DNA of 64,000 nucleotides from Prevotella sp. E13-27 (GTDB taxonomy: Bacteria; Bacteroidota; Bacteroidia; Bacteroidales; Bacteroidaceae): NCBI RefSeq assembly GCF_023217965.1, contig NZ_JALPSC010000002.1, positions 620,001 through 684,000 on the forward strand. Direction: 5' to 3'. The position numbers and the translations under genes are program-made. The notes beneath the pieces are model-generated. The model saw only the letters and a list, made by a program, of their open reading frames with translations, was not told the origin of the DNA and ran no database searches. Numbering within the stretch: position 1 is the first letter of the stretch; each line of letters starts with the position of its first letter. Shown piece by piece: positions 1 through 8,258 of the stretch.

Positions 1-87
1 ACGTTCTATGAAGAGGTAACCTGTCCTTCAACGCCCGTAAGCCTCAAGCGTCATCAGGTGCTCTTCACTATGGGATATAGGTTCTGA
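1..87 (+). CDS. C-terminal end of a probable outer-membrane beta-barrel protein (partial)
   Basis: An open frame enters from the left edge and stops at TGA 85-87, giving 28 residues that end HQVLFTMGYRF. A final strand of alternating hydrophobic residues ending in Phe is the usual C-terminal signature of Bacteroidetes outer-membrane barrels. A hairpin followed by a T-run lies just downstream, as expected after a real gene end. The family cannot be named from so little sequence; it could be any barrel-type protein. Confidence 0.5.
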   Translation, partial: TFYEEVTCPSTPVSLKRHQVLFTMGYRF

Positions 88-142
88 TAGAGGTGAGAGG
101 TGATAGGTAAGAGGTGAGAGGTAAGAAGTTACTTCTCACCTC
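88..142 (+). repeat. Heptanucleotide array (GAGAGGT-like)
   Basis: Directly after the stop codon at 87 there are degenerate 7-nt units of the form (t/a)gagaggt, followed by a short inverse-orientation stretch (ttctcacctc). It is the first of about a dozen such arrays in the window, and its two orientations together form the hairpin listed separately. Confidence 0.7.
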
Positions 143-148
143 TTTTAT
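118..148 (+). terminator. Rho-independent terminator built from heptamer repeats
   Basis: GAGGTAAGAAGT (118-129) pairs with ACTTCTCACCTC (131-142) with one mismatch, and a TTTT run follows at 143-146. Its position after the partial outer-membrane gene and before the ilvD promoter suits a terminator. Confidence 0.55.
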
Positions 149-187
149 AGCATGAAAAAACGTCATTCTGTCATTTATTTTGGTAAA

Positions 188-221
188 TTGTTGGCAATTC
201 GTTAGAAAAGAAGTATTTTTG
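188..221 (+). promoter_or_regulatory. ilvD promoter, Bacteroidetes type
   Basis: TTG at 191-193, a 20-nt spacer, and TATTTTTG at 214-221 match the Bacteroidetes primary-sigma consensus (TTTG, N19-21, TAnnTTTG). The predicted start near 228 would give a leader of about 45 nt before the ATG at 273. No leader peptide rich in branched-chain residues is visible in it. Confidence 0.7.
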
Positions 222-272
222 CACTTTTAAACGCAAAAACATAATAAGAATATAACGAAAGTTGTCAGCGAC

Positions 273-2084
273 ATGAAACATCAGTTGAGAAGCAGTGTCT
301 GCACAGAAGGCAGACGAATGGCGGGAGCCCGTGCCCTATGGGTAGCCACCGGTATGAAGCATGAGCAGTTTGGCAAACCAATTATTGCCATCGTTAACTC
401 ATTCACACAGTTTGTGCCTGGTCATACCCATCTTCATGAGATAGGTCAGTTAGTGCGTAAGAAGATTGAAGAGCTTGGCTGCTATGCTGCCGAGTTCAAT
501 ACCATTGCCATTGACGACGGCATAGCTATGGGGCACGACGGCATGCTTTACTCGCTGCCTTCGCGCGACATCATTGCCGACTCTGTGGAGTATATGGTCA
601 ATGCTCACAAGGCTGACGCCATGATATGTATCTCCAACTGCGACAAGGTTACTCCAGGCATGCTTATGGCTGCCATGCGTCTTAACATTCCTGCTGTATT
701 CGTAAGCGGTGGTCCTATGGAAGCTGGACGTTGGCGTGGCGAAAATGCTGACCTTATCACTGCAATGGTGAAAGGTGCAGACCCGTCGGTGAGCGACGAA
801 GAGATGAAGGAGATAGAGCAGTGTGCCTGTCCGGGCTGTGGCTCTTGCTCAGGCATGTTTACTGCCAACTCAATGAACTCGCTTACTGAGGCCATTGGTC
901 TCTCGTTGCCAGGCAACGGCACTCTGCTTGCAACTCATAAGGAGCGCAAAGACTTGTTCATGAAGGCAGCGTGTCAGATAGTCAAGAACACTCTTGCTTA
1001 CTATGAAGACGGCGACGAGTCGGTCCTTCCTCGCAGTATTGCCACCCGCCAGGCATTCCTCAATGCTATGACACTTGACATCGCTATGGGCGGCTCAACC
1101 AACACCGTGCTCCACCTGCTTGCTGTGGCACAGGAGGCTGGCGTTGACTTCACAATGAAAGATATCGACGAACTGAGCCGCAAGACACCCTGTCTCTGCA
1201 AGCTGGCTCCAAATACCCAGAAATACAGCGTTCAGGAGTGTAACCGCGCAGGTGGCATTCTAGGCATTCTCCGTGAGCTCGACAAGGGCGCTCTTGTTGA
1301 TGGATCGGCAATGCGCGTTGACGGCATGACCTTGAGCGAGGCGATGGAGAAGTTTGATATAACTAGCTCAACTAGTCTGACTAGTTTAACTAGTCCAACT
1401 AGCATTTACACAGCTGCTCCTGCCCACCGCTTTAGCACTGAGATGGGCAGTCAGGACGAGCGCTATGACACTCTCGATACCGATCGCGCTGATGGCTGCA
1501 TTCGCGATATAGAGCATGCTTACACCAAGGATGGTGGACTGGCAGTGCTCTTTGGCAACATTGCTCAGGATGGCTGCGTGGTAAAGACGGCTGGCGTAGA
1601 CGAAGCCCTGTGGCACTTTGAAGGCCCTGCTGTAGTGTTCGACTCTCAGGAAGATGCCTGTGATGGAATCCTCGGCGGACGCGTCAAGAGCGGCGACTGC
1701 GTTGTCATAACCCATGAAGGACCTAAGGGCGGACCGGGCATGCAGGAGATGCTTTATCCAACATCTTATATAAAGAGCATGCATTTGGGCAAGGAGTGTG
1801 CCTTGATTACCGACGGACGCTTCTCAGGTGGTACCAGCGGACTCTCCATCGGTCACATATCGCCCGAGGCAGCTTCAGGCGGCAACATTGGTAAGATAAA
1901 GGATGGCGACATCATCGTCATCGATATTCCTTCTCGCTCCATCAATGTTAAGCTAAGCGACGAGGAACTTGCAGCGCGCCCACAGCAGCCGCTTAAGCGC
2001 AACCGCGTGGTGAGCAAGGCTTTGCGTGCCTATGCCCAGAGTGTGAGCAGTGCCGATAAAGGTGGCGTGAGAATTATTGATTAG
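273..2084 (+). CDS. ilvD: Dihydroxy-acid dehydratase
   Basis: Dehydrates 2,3-dihydroxy-isovalerate or -methylvalerate to the 2-oxo acids of valine and isoleucine synthesis; Fe-S enzyme in the cytoplasm. The 603-residue product has the iron-sulfur cysteines in NCDKVTPGM (Cys123) and [13 protein letters not shown] (Cys192), and the C-terminal [20 protein letters not shown] block. Length is normal for the family. Oddity: residues 364-378 are a Thr-Ser-X repeat encoded by a 9-nt tandem repeat, just before the TAAPAHR segment. First gene of ilvD-ilvB-ilvN. ATG 273 was chosen because the family N-terminus ([19 protein letters not shown]) follows directly. Confidence 0.97.
   Translation: MKHQLRSSVCTEGRRMAGARALWVATGMKHEQFGKPIIAIVNSFTQFVPGHTHLHEIGQLVRKKIEELGCYAAEFNTIAIDDGIAMGHDGMLYSLPSRDIIADSVEYMVNAHKADAMICISNCDKVTPGMLMAAMRLNIPAVFVSGGPMEAGRWRGENADLITAMVKGADPSVSDEEMKEIEQCACPGCGSCSGMFTANSMNSLTEAIGLSLPGNGTLLATHKERKDLFMKAACQIVKNTLAYYEDGDESVLPRSIATRQAFLNAMTLDIAMGGSTNTVLHLLAVAQEAGVDFTMKDIDELSRKTPCLCKLAPNTQKYSVQECNRAGGILGILRELDKGALVDGSAMRVDGMTLSEAMEKFDITSSTSLTSLTSPTSIYTAAPAHRFSTEMGSQDERYDTLDTDRADGCIRDIEHAYTKDGGLAVLFGNIAQDGCVVKTAGVDEALWHFEGPAVVFDSQEDACDGILGGRVKSGDCVVITHEGPKGGPGMQEMLYPTSYIKSMHLGKECALITDGRFSGGTSGLSIGHISPEAASGGNIGKIKDGDIIVIDIPSRSINVKLSDEELAARPQQPLKRNRVVSKALRAYAQSVSSADKGGVRIID
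1362..1403 (+). repeat. 9-nt tandem repeat (ACTAGTNNN) inside ilvD
   Basis: Units actagctca, actagtctg, actagttta, actagtcca and a partial actagc run in frame and encode Thr-Ser-X five times. ACTAGT also occurs twice in the 59-nt ilvD-ilvB gap (around 2098-2113). Confidence 0.9.
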
Positions 2085-2143
2085 AAGAATAAAAACACTA
2101 GTAAGAACTAGTCTTCCTGGCTTCAACTAGAAATATAAAGCAT

Positions 2144-3850
2144 ATGAGAGACAGAATAACTGGCGCGAAGGCGCTGATGCGAGCCCTGCAGGCTGAAGGT
2201 GTGAAGACCATCTTCGGCTATCCCGGTGGAAGCATTATGCCCGTCTATGATGCGCTGTTCGACTATACACGTGGCGAGAAAAAATGCTTCGACCACATAC
2301 TTGTGCGCCACGAGCAAGGCGCTACCCACGCTGCTGAGGGCTATGCCCGCGTCAGTGGCGATGTAGGTGTGGCGCTCGTCACCAGCGGCCCTGGCGTTAC
2401 AAACACGTTGACAGGCATTGCCGACGCCATGCTTGACTCAACGCCTATCGTCGTCATTGCCGGCCAGGTGGCAATATCCGCCCTTGGTACTGATGCCTTC
2501 CAGGAGGTGGATCTTGTGGGTGTGGCACAGCCTATATCTAAGTGGTCCTATCAGATACGTCATGCTGAAGACGTGGCGTGGGCTGTGAGCCGTGCGTTCT
2601 ATATAGCTCGCACAGGCCGTCCGGGTCCAGTGGTGCTTGACTTCCCCCGCAACGCGCAGGTTGAAGAGATTGACTGGGAGCCCCGTAAGGTTGACTTCGT
2701 ACGCTCCTATGTGCCTTATCCAAAGCTCGATGCTGCTGCCGTTAGTCAGGCTGCTGAGCTCATTAATAAAGCTAAGCGTCCGCTGGCGCTGGTGGGGCAG
2801 GGCGTAGAACTTGGCAACGCACAGGAAGAGCTGAAAGCATTCCTTGAGAAAGCCGACATTCCTGCCGGTCGCACCATGTTAGGACTGTCAGCGCTTCCTT
2901 CTAACCATCCGCTCAACGTGGGCATGCTTGGCATGCATGGCAACTATGCCGTGAATCTCAAGGAGCAGGAATGCGATGTGCTCATAGCCATAGGCATGCG
3001 CTTCAGCGACCGAGTTACGGGCAACCTTAAGACCTATGCCAAGCAGGCAAAGATTATTCATCTCGACATTGACCGCTCTGAGATTGACAAGAATGTGAAG
3101 ACCGATGTGGCTATCGTGGCCGACTGCAAAGAGTCGCTCCCTGCACTCACAGCTCTCATCAATCCTAATAAGCATAAGGAGTGGCGCGAGTCATTCAAGG
3201 AACTTGACGAGAAGGAGCGCGTGAAAGTAATCGAGCCCGCCATACATCCCAAGGACGGTCCGCTGCTCATGGGTGAGATAGTCAATGCTGTGGCAGAGCA
3301 GTCGCCCGACGATGCCGTCCTTGTTACCGATGTTGGCCAGAACCAGTTGTTCGCTACACGCTATTTCAAATATCATCACAAGCGTAGTATCTGTACCAGT
3401 GGTGGTCTTGGCACTATGGGCTATGGTCTTCCAGCTGCCATTGGAGCAACCTTTGGCGCTCCTCAGCGCACCGTCTGCTGCTTCATGGGCGATGGTGGCT
3501 TCCAGATGTGCATCCAGGAGTTGGGCACCATTATGGAGCAGAAGTCGCCAGTGAAGATGATTCTGATGAATAACCACTATCTTGGCAATGTGCGCCAATG
3601 GCAGGACATGTTCTGGATGCGTCGCAAGTCGTTTACTAAGATGATGAACCCCTGCTATGAGCTCGTGGCTCAGGCCTACGGCATACCCTACGAGGCTGTC
3701 ACCGACCGTAAGGACCTTGCTGCCGCTGTAGCAAAGATGCTCTCCACCGACGGACCCTACCTTCTCGAGTGCGCCATCCGCGAAGACGACAATGTGCTTC
3801 CCATGACTCCTCCGGGTATGAATGTTAACGAGATGATGCTGGAAATATAA
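2144..3850 (+). CDS. ilvB: Acetolactate synthase, large catalytic subunit
   Basis: ThDP enzyme that condenses pyruvate with pyruvate or 2-oxobutyrate, the first common step of branched-chain amino-acid synthesis. The 568 residues show FGYPGGSIMPVYD near the N-terminus, the catalytic Glu in RHEQGATHAAEGYAR (about residue 57), the central FAD-type domain, and a ThDP/Mg motif GDGG near residue 449 with the downstream NN pair (LMNNHYLGNVRQWQ). The full domain set and the adjacent regulatory subunit point to the biosynthetic rather than the catabolic enzyme. It lies 59 nt after ilvD and 2 nt before ilvN, consistent with one transcript. Confidence 0.96.
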   Translation: MRDRITGAKALMRALQAEGVKTIFGYPGGSIMPVYDALFDYTRGEKKCFDHILVRHEQGATHAAEGYARVSGDVGVALVTSGPGVTNTLTGIADAMLDSTPIVVIAGQVAISALGTDAFQEVDLVGVAQPISKWSYQIRHAEDVAWAVSRAFYIARTGRPGPVVLDFPRNAQVEEIDWEPRKVDFVRSYVPYPKLDAAAVSQAAELINKAKRPLALVGQGVELGNAQEELKAFLEKADIPAGRTMLGLSALPSNHPLNVGMLGMHGNYAVNLKEQECDVLIAIGMRFSDRVTGNLKTYAKQAKIIHLDIDRSEIDKNVKTDVAIVADCKESLPALTALINPNKHKEWRESFKELDEKERVKVIEPAIHPKDGPLLMGEIVNAVAEQSPDDAVLVTDVGQNQLFATRYFKYHHKRSICTSGGLGTMGYGLPAAIGATFGAPQRTVCCFMGDGGFQMCIQELGTIMEQKSPVKMILMNNHYLGNVRQWQDMFWMRRKSFTKMMNPCYELVAQAYGIPYEAVTDRKDLAAAVAKMLSTDGPYLLECAIREDDNVLPMTPPGMNVNEMMLEI

Positions 3851-3852
3851 TT

Positions 3853-4398
3853 ATGGAAGAGAAAAATAAACTGTACACCCTGCTGGTCTATTCAGAGAAC
3901 GTGGCGGGTATTTTGAATCAGATAACGGCAGTTTTCACTCGCCGTCAGGTTAACATCGAGAGTCTTAATGTGTCGGCTTCAAGCATACCTGGTGTCCACA
4001 AGTACACCATCACCGCGTGGAGCGACGAAGACCAGATAGTGAAGATAACCAAACAGATTGAGAAGAAAATCGATGTGGTGAAGGCAAACTACTTTACCGA
4101 CGACCAGCTGTTCATCCGTGAGACTGGACTCTACAAGCTCTCTACCGACATAGTGATTCAGAATCCTGACATTTCGCGCACCATTCGTCGTCACGACGCA
4201 AGCATCACGGAGGTCAATCCCACTTATGTCATAGTGATGAAGAACGGCAAGACCGACGATATAATCTCTCTCTACCGTGCTCTCGACGAGTATGGGTGTG
4301 TGCTGCAATACACTCGCTCGGGTCGAATAGCTGTGACTCGGGGCACTCAAGAGCAGGTCAGCGAGTTTCTTGAACAACGAGAGAGAAGTGCTCAATAG
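3853..4398 (+). CDS. ilvN: Acetolactate synthase, small regulatory subunit
   Basis: Regulatory partner of IlvB that stimulates activity and confers valine feedback inhibition in this family. The 181-residue product opens with an ACT domain (YTLLVYSENVAGILNQITAVFTRRQVNIESL, about residues 8-80) and has a second ACT-like half. Length matches the two-domain IlvH/IlvN type. The ATG lies 2 nt after the ilvB stop, so translation is probably coupled. The stop codon TAG lies at the loop of the terminator hairpin. Many Bacteroidales continue this operon with ilvC; here it ends. Confidence 0.95.
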   Translation: MEEKNKLYTLLVYSENVAGILNQITAVFTRRQVNIESLNVSASSIPGVHKYTITAWSDEDQIVKITKQIEKKIDVVKANYFTDDQLFIRETGLYKLSTDIVIQNPDISRTIRRHDASITEVNPTYVIVMKNGKTDDIISLYRALDEYGCVLQYTRSGRIAVTRGTQEQVSEFLEQRERSAQ

Positions 4399-4412
4399 CA
4401 CTTCTCTTTCAT
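4382..4412 (+). terminator. ilv operon terminator overlapping the ilvN stop codon
   Basis: Perfect 11-bp stem AGAGAAGTGCT / AGCACTTCTCT with loop CAAT (4393-4396), followed by a T-rich run. The last ilvN codons form the left arm. Confidence 0.85.
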
Positions 4413-4422
4413 TTTGTCTTTA

Positions 4423-4975
4423 ATAATAACGCCCGTAGCGTTTAGTAAGATTGCTCCTAGCGTTTAGTAAGATTGCTCCTAGCGTTTAGGCCAAACGCAT
4501 TCTGATTTATAATTATACTCACAATTGGCACTTGTTGTTGCCAAAATCTGCAACGAAACGTGCCATTTTCCGCACATTTCCATCAAAATAAGTCAATAAG
4601 CTGAATTTCTGCGTCACAGGTATAATGCGCTAAGTGAGTGGAAATCATCAAAAAACGAAGGGAAAAAAGTCTTTTGAGGCCTATTAGAGCAGTAATTTAA
4701 CATTCTGTGCCCTTGTCAAGGTTAGGCATTTGGGGTGATGTTGACTTCATGATATCGTATATCATATTGATAATCAATTGCTTACATTAATATTGTTATG
4801 ACTGGGCGTTTCGTGTTTCAGCGTTTCAGTAGGGGTAATGAGGGGTGTATAAACTCTTATTATATATATAACTACTTTATTATTAGATAGTTATGAATTT
4901 TTGAAGAGAGAATGTAATGCCCTTTCTCAGGTGAAACGGCTGAAACGCTGAAACGCTGAAACGCTTCAGCCTGTT
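4423..4975 (+). repeat. Non-coding repeat element A (~550 nt) with terminal palindrome
   Basis: Fills most of the gap between ilvN and the convergent mutase gene, and has no credible ORF. From left: two full and one partial copy of a 22-nt unit (AGCGTTTAGTAAGATTGCTC); about 200 nt that align base by base with element B at 62950-63487; a divergent middle; then an inverted pair, 4806-4829 and 4940-4964, made of 8-nt TGAAACGC-type units around an AT-rich core (TATATATATA near 4860). It ends with CAGCCTGTT, matched by CAGACTGTT in B. The right flank also has a 7-bp GGCTGAA/TTCAGCC hairpin. Confidence 0.8.
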
Positions 4976-5025
4976 GAAATAACTCTTCCTCTATAATGCC
5001 ATCAAGTGCCCACGTGACACAAACG

Positions 5026-5056
5026 AAAAAGGGGCACGCTATTTATGGCGTGTCCC
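5026..5056 (-). terminator. Terminator of the phosphohexomutase gene
   Basis: On the minus strand GGGACACGC pairs with GCGTGCCCC (one G-U pair) around an ~8-nt loop, and TTTTT follows. It sits 27 nt after the mutase stop. Confidence 0.8.
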
Positions 5057-5082
5057 TCTTATGGAATTATGATGCTGAAGGA

Positions 5083-6828
5083 TTAGAGGTTGAGACTCTT
5101 CTTAATGGCCTCAATCTTTGCTTCGGCAGCCTTTGTGCAGCGCTCGTAGTCGGCAGCACCAGAGAAAGAAGGATCCTTCACCTCAGTGTAGAACTTGATC
5201 TTTGGCTCGGTGCCTGAAGGACGCACGCTGACCTTGGTGCCGTCTTCGCAGAACCACTGGAGCACGTTAGAGGTGTCAGGCATCTCGAGCTTGGTAACGT
5301 TACCCTGAGCGTCGCGTGCCTCGAGGGTCTTGTAGTCTTTCCACAGGCAAACCTTAGAACCACCGAGCTCCTTTGGAGGATTAGCACGGAAGTCGGTCAT
5401 CATCTGCTTGATCTCATCGGCACCGCTCTTGCCTGGACGAACCACGTTGATGGTAACCTCCTTAGAGAAGCCATACTCTTTATAGATGTTCATCAGCAGG
5501 TCGTAGAGGGTCATGCCGTTGTCGCGTGCCCAAGAGGCAATCTCACAGATGAGACAGATAGATGCTGGTGAATCCTTGTCGCGCACCTTGTCGAATGGCA
5601 GGAAGCCGAACGACTCCTCGCCGCCGCCTATGTATTTCTTAACGCCCTCGTTGATGCGAATCTCATTGGCAATCCACTTGAACCCTGTGTAGCAGTCCTT
5701 GAGCTCTACATTGTTCTTCTTGGCAATCTCAGCGATGACTTCTGTGGTAACGATGGTCTTCACGAGGAATTCGTTGCCCTTGAGCTGGCCGAGCTTCTTC
5801 TTGTTGGCTATGATGTACCAGCAGAACATCATGCAGGTCTGGTTGCCGTTGAGAATCTCCCATTCGCCCTTAGCGTTGCGGCAGACGATGGCGAGACGGT
5901 CAGCATCAGGGTCGGAAGCTATCACGAGATCGGCGTTGAGCTTTGTGCCGAGCTTCATGCCAAGGGTCATAGCTTCAGCGTTCTCTGGATTAGGAGATAC
6001 AACTGTTGGGAAGTTGCCGTCGATGACCATCTGCTCTGGAACGACGTGGATGTTCTGGAAACCCCATGAGCGGAGAGCCATAGGAATGATGACGCGACCT
6101 GTGCCGTGCATTGGAGAATAAACGATGTTGAGGTCTTTCTGACGAAGGATGACATCCTGATCAACCATTGCCTCCTTGACAGCCTGGATATAGTCCCAGT
6201 CCATCTCACCACCGATGGGGATGATAAGGTCTTTGTTGCCCTCGAACTTCACATCCTCAATCTTTACCTTATTCACCTCGTCGATGATGCCCTTGTCGTG
6301 GGGAGCAAGCACCTGAGCACCGTCGTCCCAGTAAGCCTTGTAGCCGTTGTACTCGCGTGGATTGTGAGAAGCGGTGACGTTGACACCTGCCTGACACTTC
6401 AGCTGACGGATGGCGAATGAAATCTCTGGGGTGGGGCGGAGGCTCTCGAAGAGATAGACCTTAATGCCGTTAGCAGAGAAGATGTCGGCTACGGTCTCAG
6501 CGAACATGCGTCCGTTATTGCGGCAATCGTGGCCTACAACAACGCTGGGCTGCATGTTGGGGAATGCCTTGTTGATGTAGTTGGCGAAGCCCTGTGTGGC
6601 CATGCCTACGATGTATTTGTTCATGCGGTTGGTGCCTGCACCCATGATGCCGCGCAGACCACCTGTACCGAACTCAAGATTCTGGTAGAAAGCGTCGATG
6701 AGGGCTGTCTTGTCCTCGTTGTCGAGCATTGCCTGTACTTCTTTGCGTGTCTCCTCGTCGAAGGCTGGAGTGAGCCATTGCTTAGCCAGTGCCTCGCACT
6801 GCTGAATAAGCTGAGCGCTGTTTCCCAT
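5083..6828 (-). CDS. Phosphoglucomutase / phosphomannomutase family enzyme
   Basis: Interconverts hexose 1- and 6-phosphates, feeding sugar-nucleotide synthesis and glycogen use. The 581-residue protein has the four-part alpha-D-phosphohexomutase layout: phosphoserine loop TASHNPREYNGYK (Ser154), metal loop DPDADR (Asp306/308/310), sugar loop GGGEESFG (about 401-408), and phosphate loop RPSGTEPKIKFY near the C-terminus. Length fits the long PGM/PMM type common in Bacteroidetes; glucose versus mannose preference cannot be read from sequence. Monocistronic, with a -7 box (TATCTTTG, 6884-6891) upstream and a terminator downstream. Confidence 0.92.
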   Translation of the reverse strand: MGNSAQLIQQCEALAKQWLTPAFDEETRKEVQAMLDNEDKTALIDAFYQNLEFGTGGLRGIMGAGTNRMNKYIVGMATQGFANYINKAFPNMQPSVVVGHDCRNNGRMFAETVADIFSANGIKVYLFESLRPTPEISFAIRQLKCQAGVNVTASHNPREYNGYKAYWDDGAQVLAPHDKGIIDEVNKVKIEDVKFEGNKDLIIPIGGEMDWDYIQAVKEAMVDQDVILRQKDLNIVYSPMHGTGRVIIPMALRSWGFQNIHVVPEQMVIDGNFPTVVSPNPENAEAMTLGMKLGTKLNADLVIASDPDADRLAIVCRNAKGEWEILNGNQTCMMFCWYIIANKKKLGQLKGNEFLVKTIVTTEVIAEIAKKNNVELKDCYTGFKWIANEIRINEGVKKYIGGGEESFGFLPFDKVRDKDSPASICLICEIASWARDNGMTLYDLLMNIYKEYGFSKEVTINVVRPGKSGADEIKQMMTDFRANPPKELGGSKVCLWKDYKTLEARDAQGNVTKLEMPDTSNVLQWFCEDGTKVSVRPSGTEPKIKFYTEVKDPSFSGAADYERCTKAAEAKIEAIKKSLNL

Positions 6829-6883
6829 AATTTTTTATTGATTTAAAAAGTTGATAGAATTTGTATTCATAGTTATTGAATAG

Positions 6884-6891
6884 CAAAGATA
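6884..6891 (-). promoter_or_regulatory. -7 box upstream of the mutase gene
   Basis: The minus strand reads TATCTTTG, an exact TAnnTTTG match about 56 nt before the ATG. No TTG lies at the usual 19-21 nt distance, so only half of the consensus is present. Confidence 0.4.
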
Positions 6892-6943
6892 CAAATAATT
6901 ATTTAACAACACTAAGCCAAGCTTAGATTTTTTGATTTTTTAG

Positions 6944-6973
6944 CAAAGAAAAAGGTGAGAGAACCTCTCACCT
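6944..6973 (-). terminator. Terminator formed by heptamer repeats at a gene end
   Basis: On the minus strand AGGTGAGAG pairs perfectly with CTCTCACCT around GTT, followed by TTTTC. The left arm contains the TGA stop of the TPR gene (LLR-stop = ttgaggtga), so stop codon and terminator share the repeat. Confidence 0.85.
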
Positions 6974-8173
6974 CAATAGTTTGTCTATTTCGTCGAACTG
7001 GCGCCCCATGTTCAGATTAAGGTAGATGCGGTAGAGCGCTGGTCCCCATTTCTGCTTCTCAGCAGGAGCCAGTTGGCGATAACGTTCCATATAGGGACGC
7101 GCCTTTTGATAGAGCTGGCGCAGCTGTTTCTTGTCGTTACGCTCGTCGAGCTTCAGTGCAATATTCATGTAGGCTGAACCTGCGTTGAAGTGGGCTTCTG
7201 CAAGATTAGGATTCATGGCTATGACTTGGTCGCTAAGCTTGATGCACTCTTCATAGCGGCCCAATCGGGTAAGTAGCGTTGACTTTGCGAAGAGGTAGAG
7301 TTGGCAGGTGTCGCAGGCAGCAATAGCTGCATCTACGGCAGCGAGAGCCTTGTCATATTCCTCCTTCTGACTATACTCGTCGATGAGTCGTGGGAAGAAA
7401 TAGCTGAAGGTGGGGTAGCGGCGGAAGCCCTCTTCGAGGGTCTGAAGATAGAGCTCTGTGTCGTTGAGCCAGTGGCGTGCCTCGGCAATGTACTGGAGGG
7501 TGAAGCTGGCCTTCGGCTCGTCTTTCAAAGCCAAGTCGCGATAGCGCAGAGTACGCACGGCATCCTTAAGACGATAGCTGCTGTAGGTAGCCCAGTAAGC
7601 AGCCTCTGGCATCTTCACGTCAGTAGAGTCGTAGCGATAAGCTGAGAATAGCGGCTGGCGTTGACAGTCAATGTAGAACTCGAAATAGTCAAAGGCATGT
7701 TCGTAGTCGCCCTTGCGCAGGAAGAACGTGCCTGCGTTGAAAAGGTTTGGACGATAATTATTGAGTATCTCGGAGTGTTTCTCGCGATACTCTATGTCAA
7801 CCTTACCCTTTGCGTTGGGAGTCATATCTACTGAGTCAAGCGATTCGAGTATGGTGAACATCTTGCGGTTAAGGTTGAAGAATGCCGCTGTGTCCTGCTT
7901 CTGTTTCAGGTACATGCGCTCGTTGGCCTGGTTGTAGAGTCCGCGAACAGCATCGAACCAAGCGATGTATATTTTCTTGTTGTTTTTGTTATCCTTGTTC
8001 TTAAGAAGGTCTTCCATCATCTGCGCGGCCTTTTCGAGGTCTTTCTCTTTGTTGCCCTTGATGAGGGTGCGTGCCTGGTTTAGCTCTTTCTTCTGAGCAT
8101 AGGATGACATCGCATAGCAAGAGAGAATTGCCGTAAACAGAAGTCCAGTAAGTAGTCGTTGCGTCATAAGCAT
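6968..8173 (-). CDS. Secreted TPR-repeat protein (paralogue 2)
   Basis: 401 residues with a signal peptide (hydrophobic stretch about residues 7-22, then SSYAQ) and tandem helical repeats of TPR type in the C-terminal half (for example FAKSTLLTRLGRYEECIKLSDQVIAMNPNLAEAHFNAGSAYMN). It is a diverged copy of the neighbour at 8259-9527: both carry a GKV-(D/K)I-x-(Y/F)REK motif and similar block order. Probably a periplasmic scaffold of unknown partner. Start could be Met1 or Met3. Last gene of a gyrA-TPR-TPR unit, separated from the first TPR gene by a strong hairpin that may lower its expression. Confidence 0.8.
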   Translation of the reverse strand: MLMTQRLLTGLLFTAILSCYAMSSYAQKKELNQARTLIKGNKEKDLEKAAQMMEDLLKNKDNKNNKKIYIAWFDAVRGLYNQANERMYLKQKQDTAAFFNLNRKMFTILESLDSVDMTPNAKGKVDIEYREKHSEILNNYRPNLFNAGTFFLRKGDYEHAFDYFEFYIDCQRQPLFSAYRYDSTDVKMPEAAYWATYSSYRLKDAVRTLRYRDLALKDEPKASFTLQYIAEARHWLNDTELYLQTLEEGFRRYPTFSYFFPRLIDEYSQKEEYDKALAAVDAAIAACDTCQLYLFAKSTLLTRLGRYEECIKLSDQVIAMNPNLAEAHFNAGSAYMNIALKLDERNDKKQLRQLYQKARPYMERYRQLAPAEKQKWGPALYRIYLNLNMGRQFDEIDKLLR

Positions 8174-8190
8174 GTTGTTTTAAAGAAAAG

Positions 8191-8225
8191 GCAAGCTGCT
8201 ATTGTGTGTTTGGATAGCAGCTTGC
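8191..8225 (-). terminator. 12-bp hairpin between the two TPR genes
   Basis: GCAAGCTGCTAT and ATAGCAGCTTGC are perfect complements around an 11-nt loop in the 85-nt gap. On the minus strand the stem is followed by CTTTTC, a weak U-tract, so it may be a partial terminator or an mRNA-stabilising stem. Confidence 0.65.
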
Positions 8226-8258
8226 TCTTGTTTTCGATTTTGTGTTTCAGACAGAGTC

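Noticed and set aside
4427..4500. Tandem ~22-nt units considered as a CRISPR array
   Set aside because: Units are directly adjacent with no unique spacers, and no cas genes are present.
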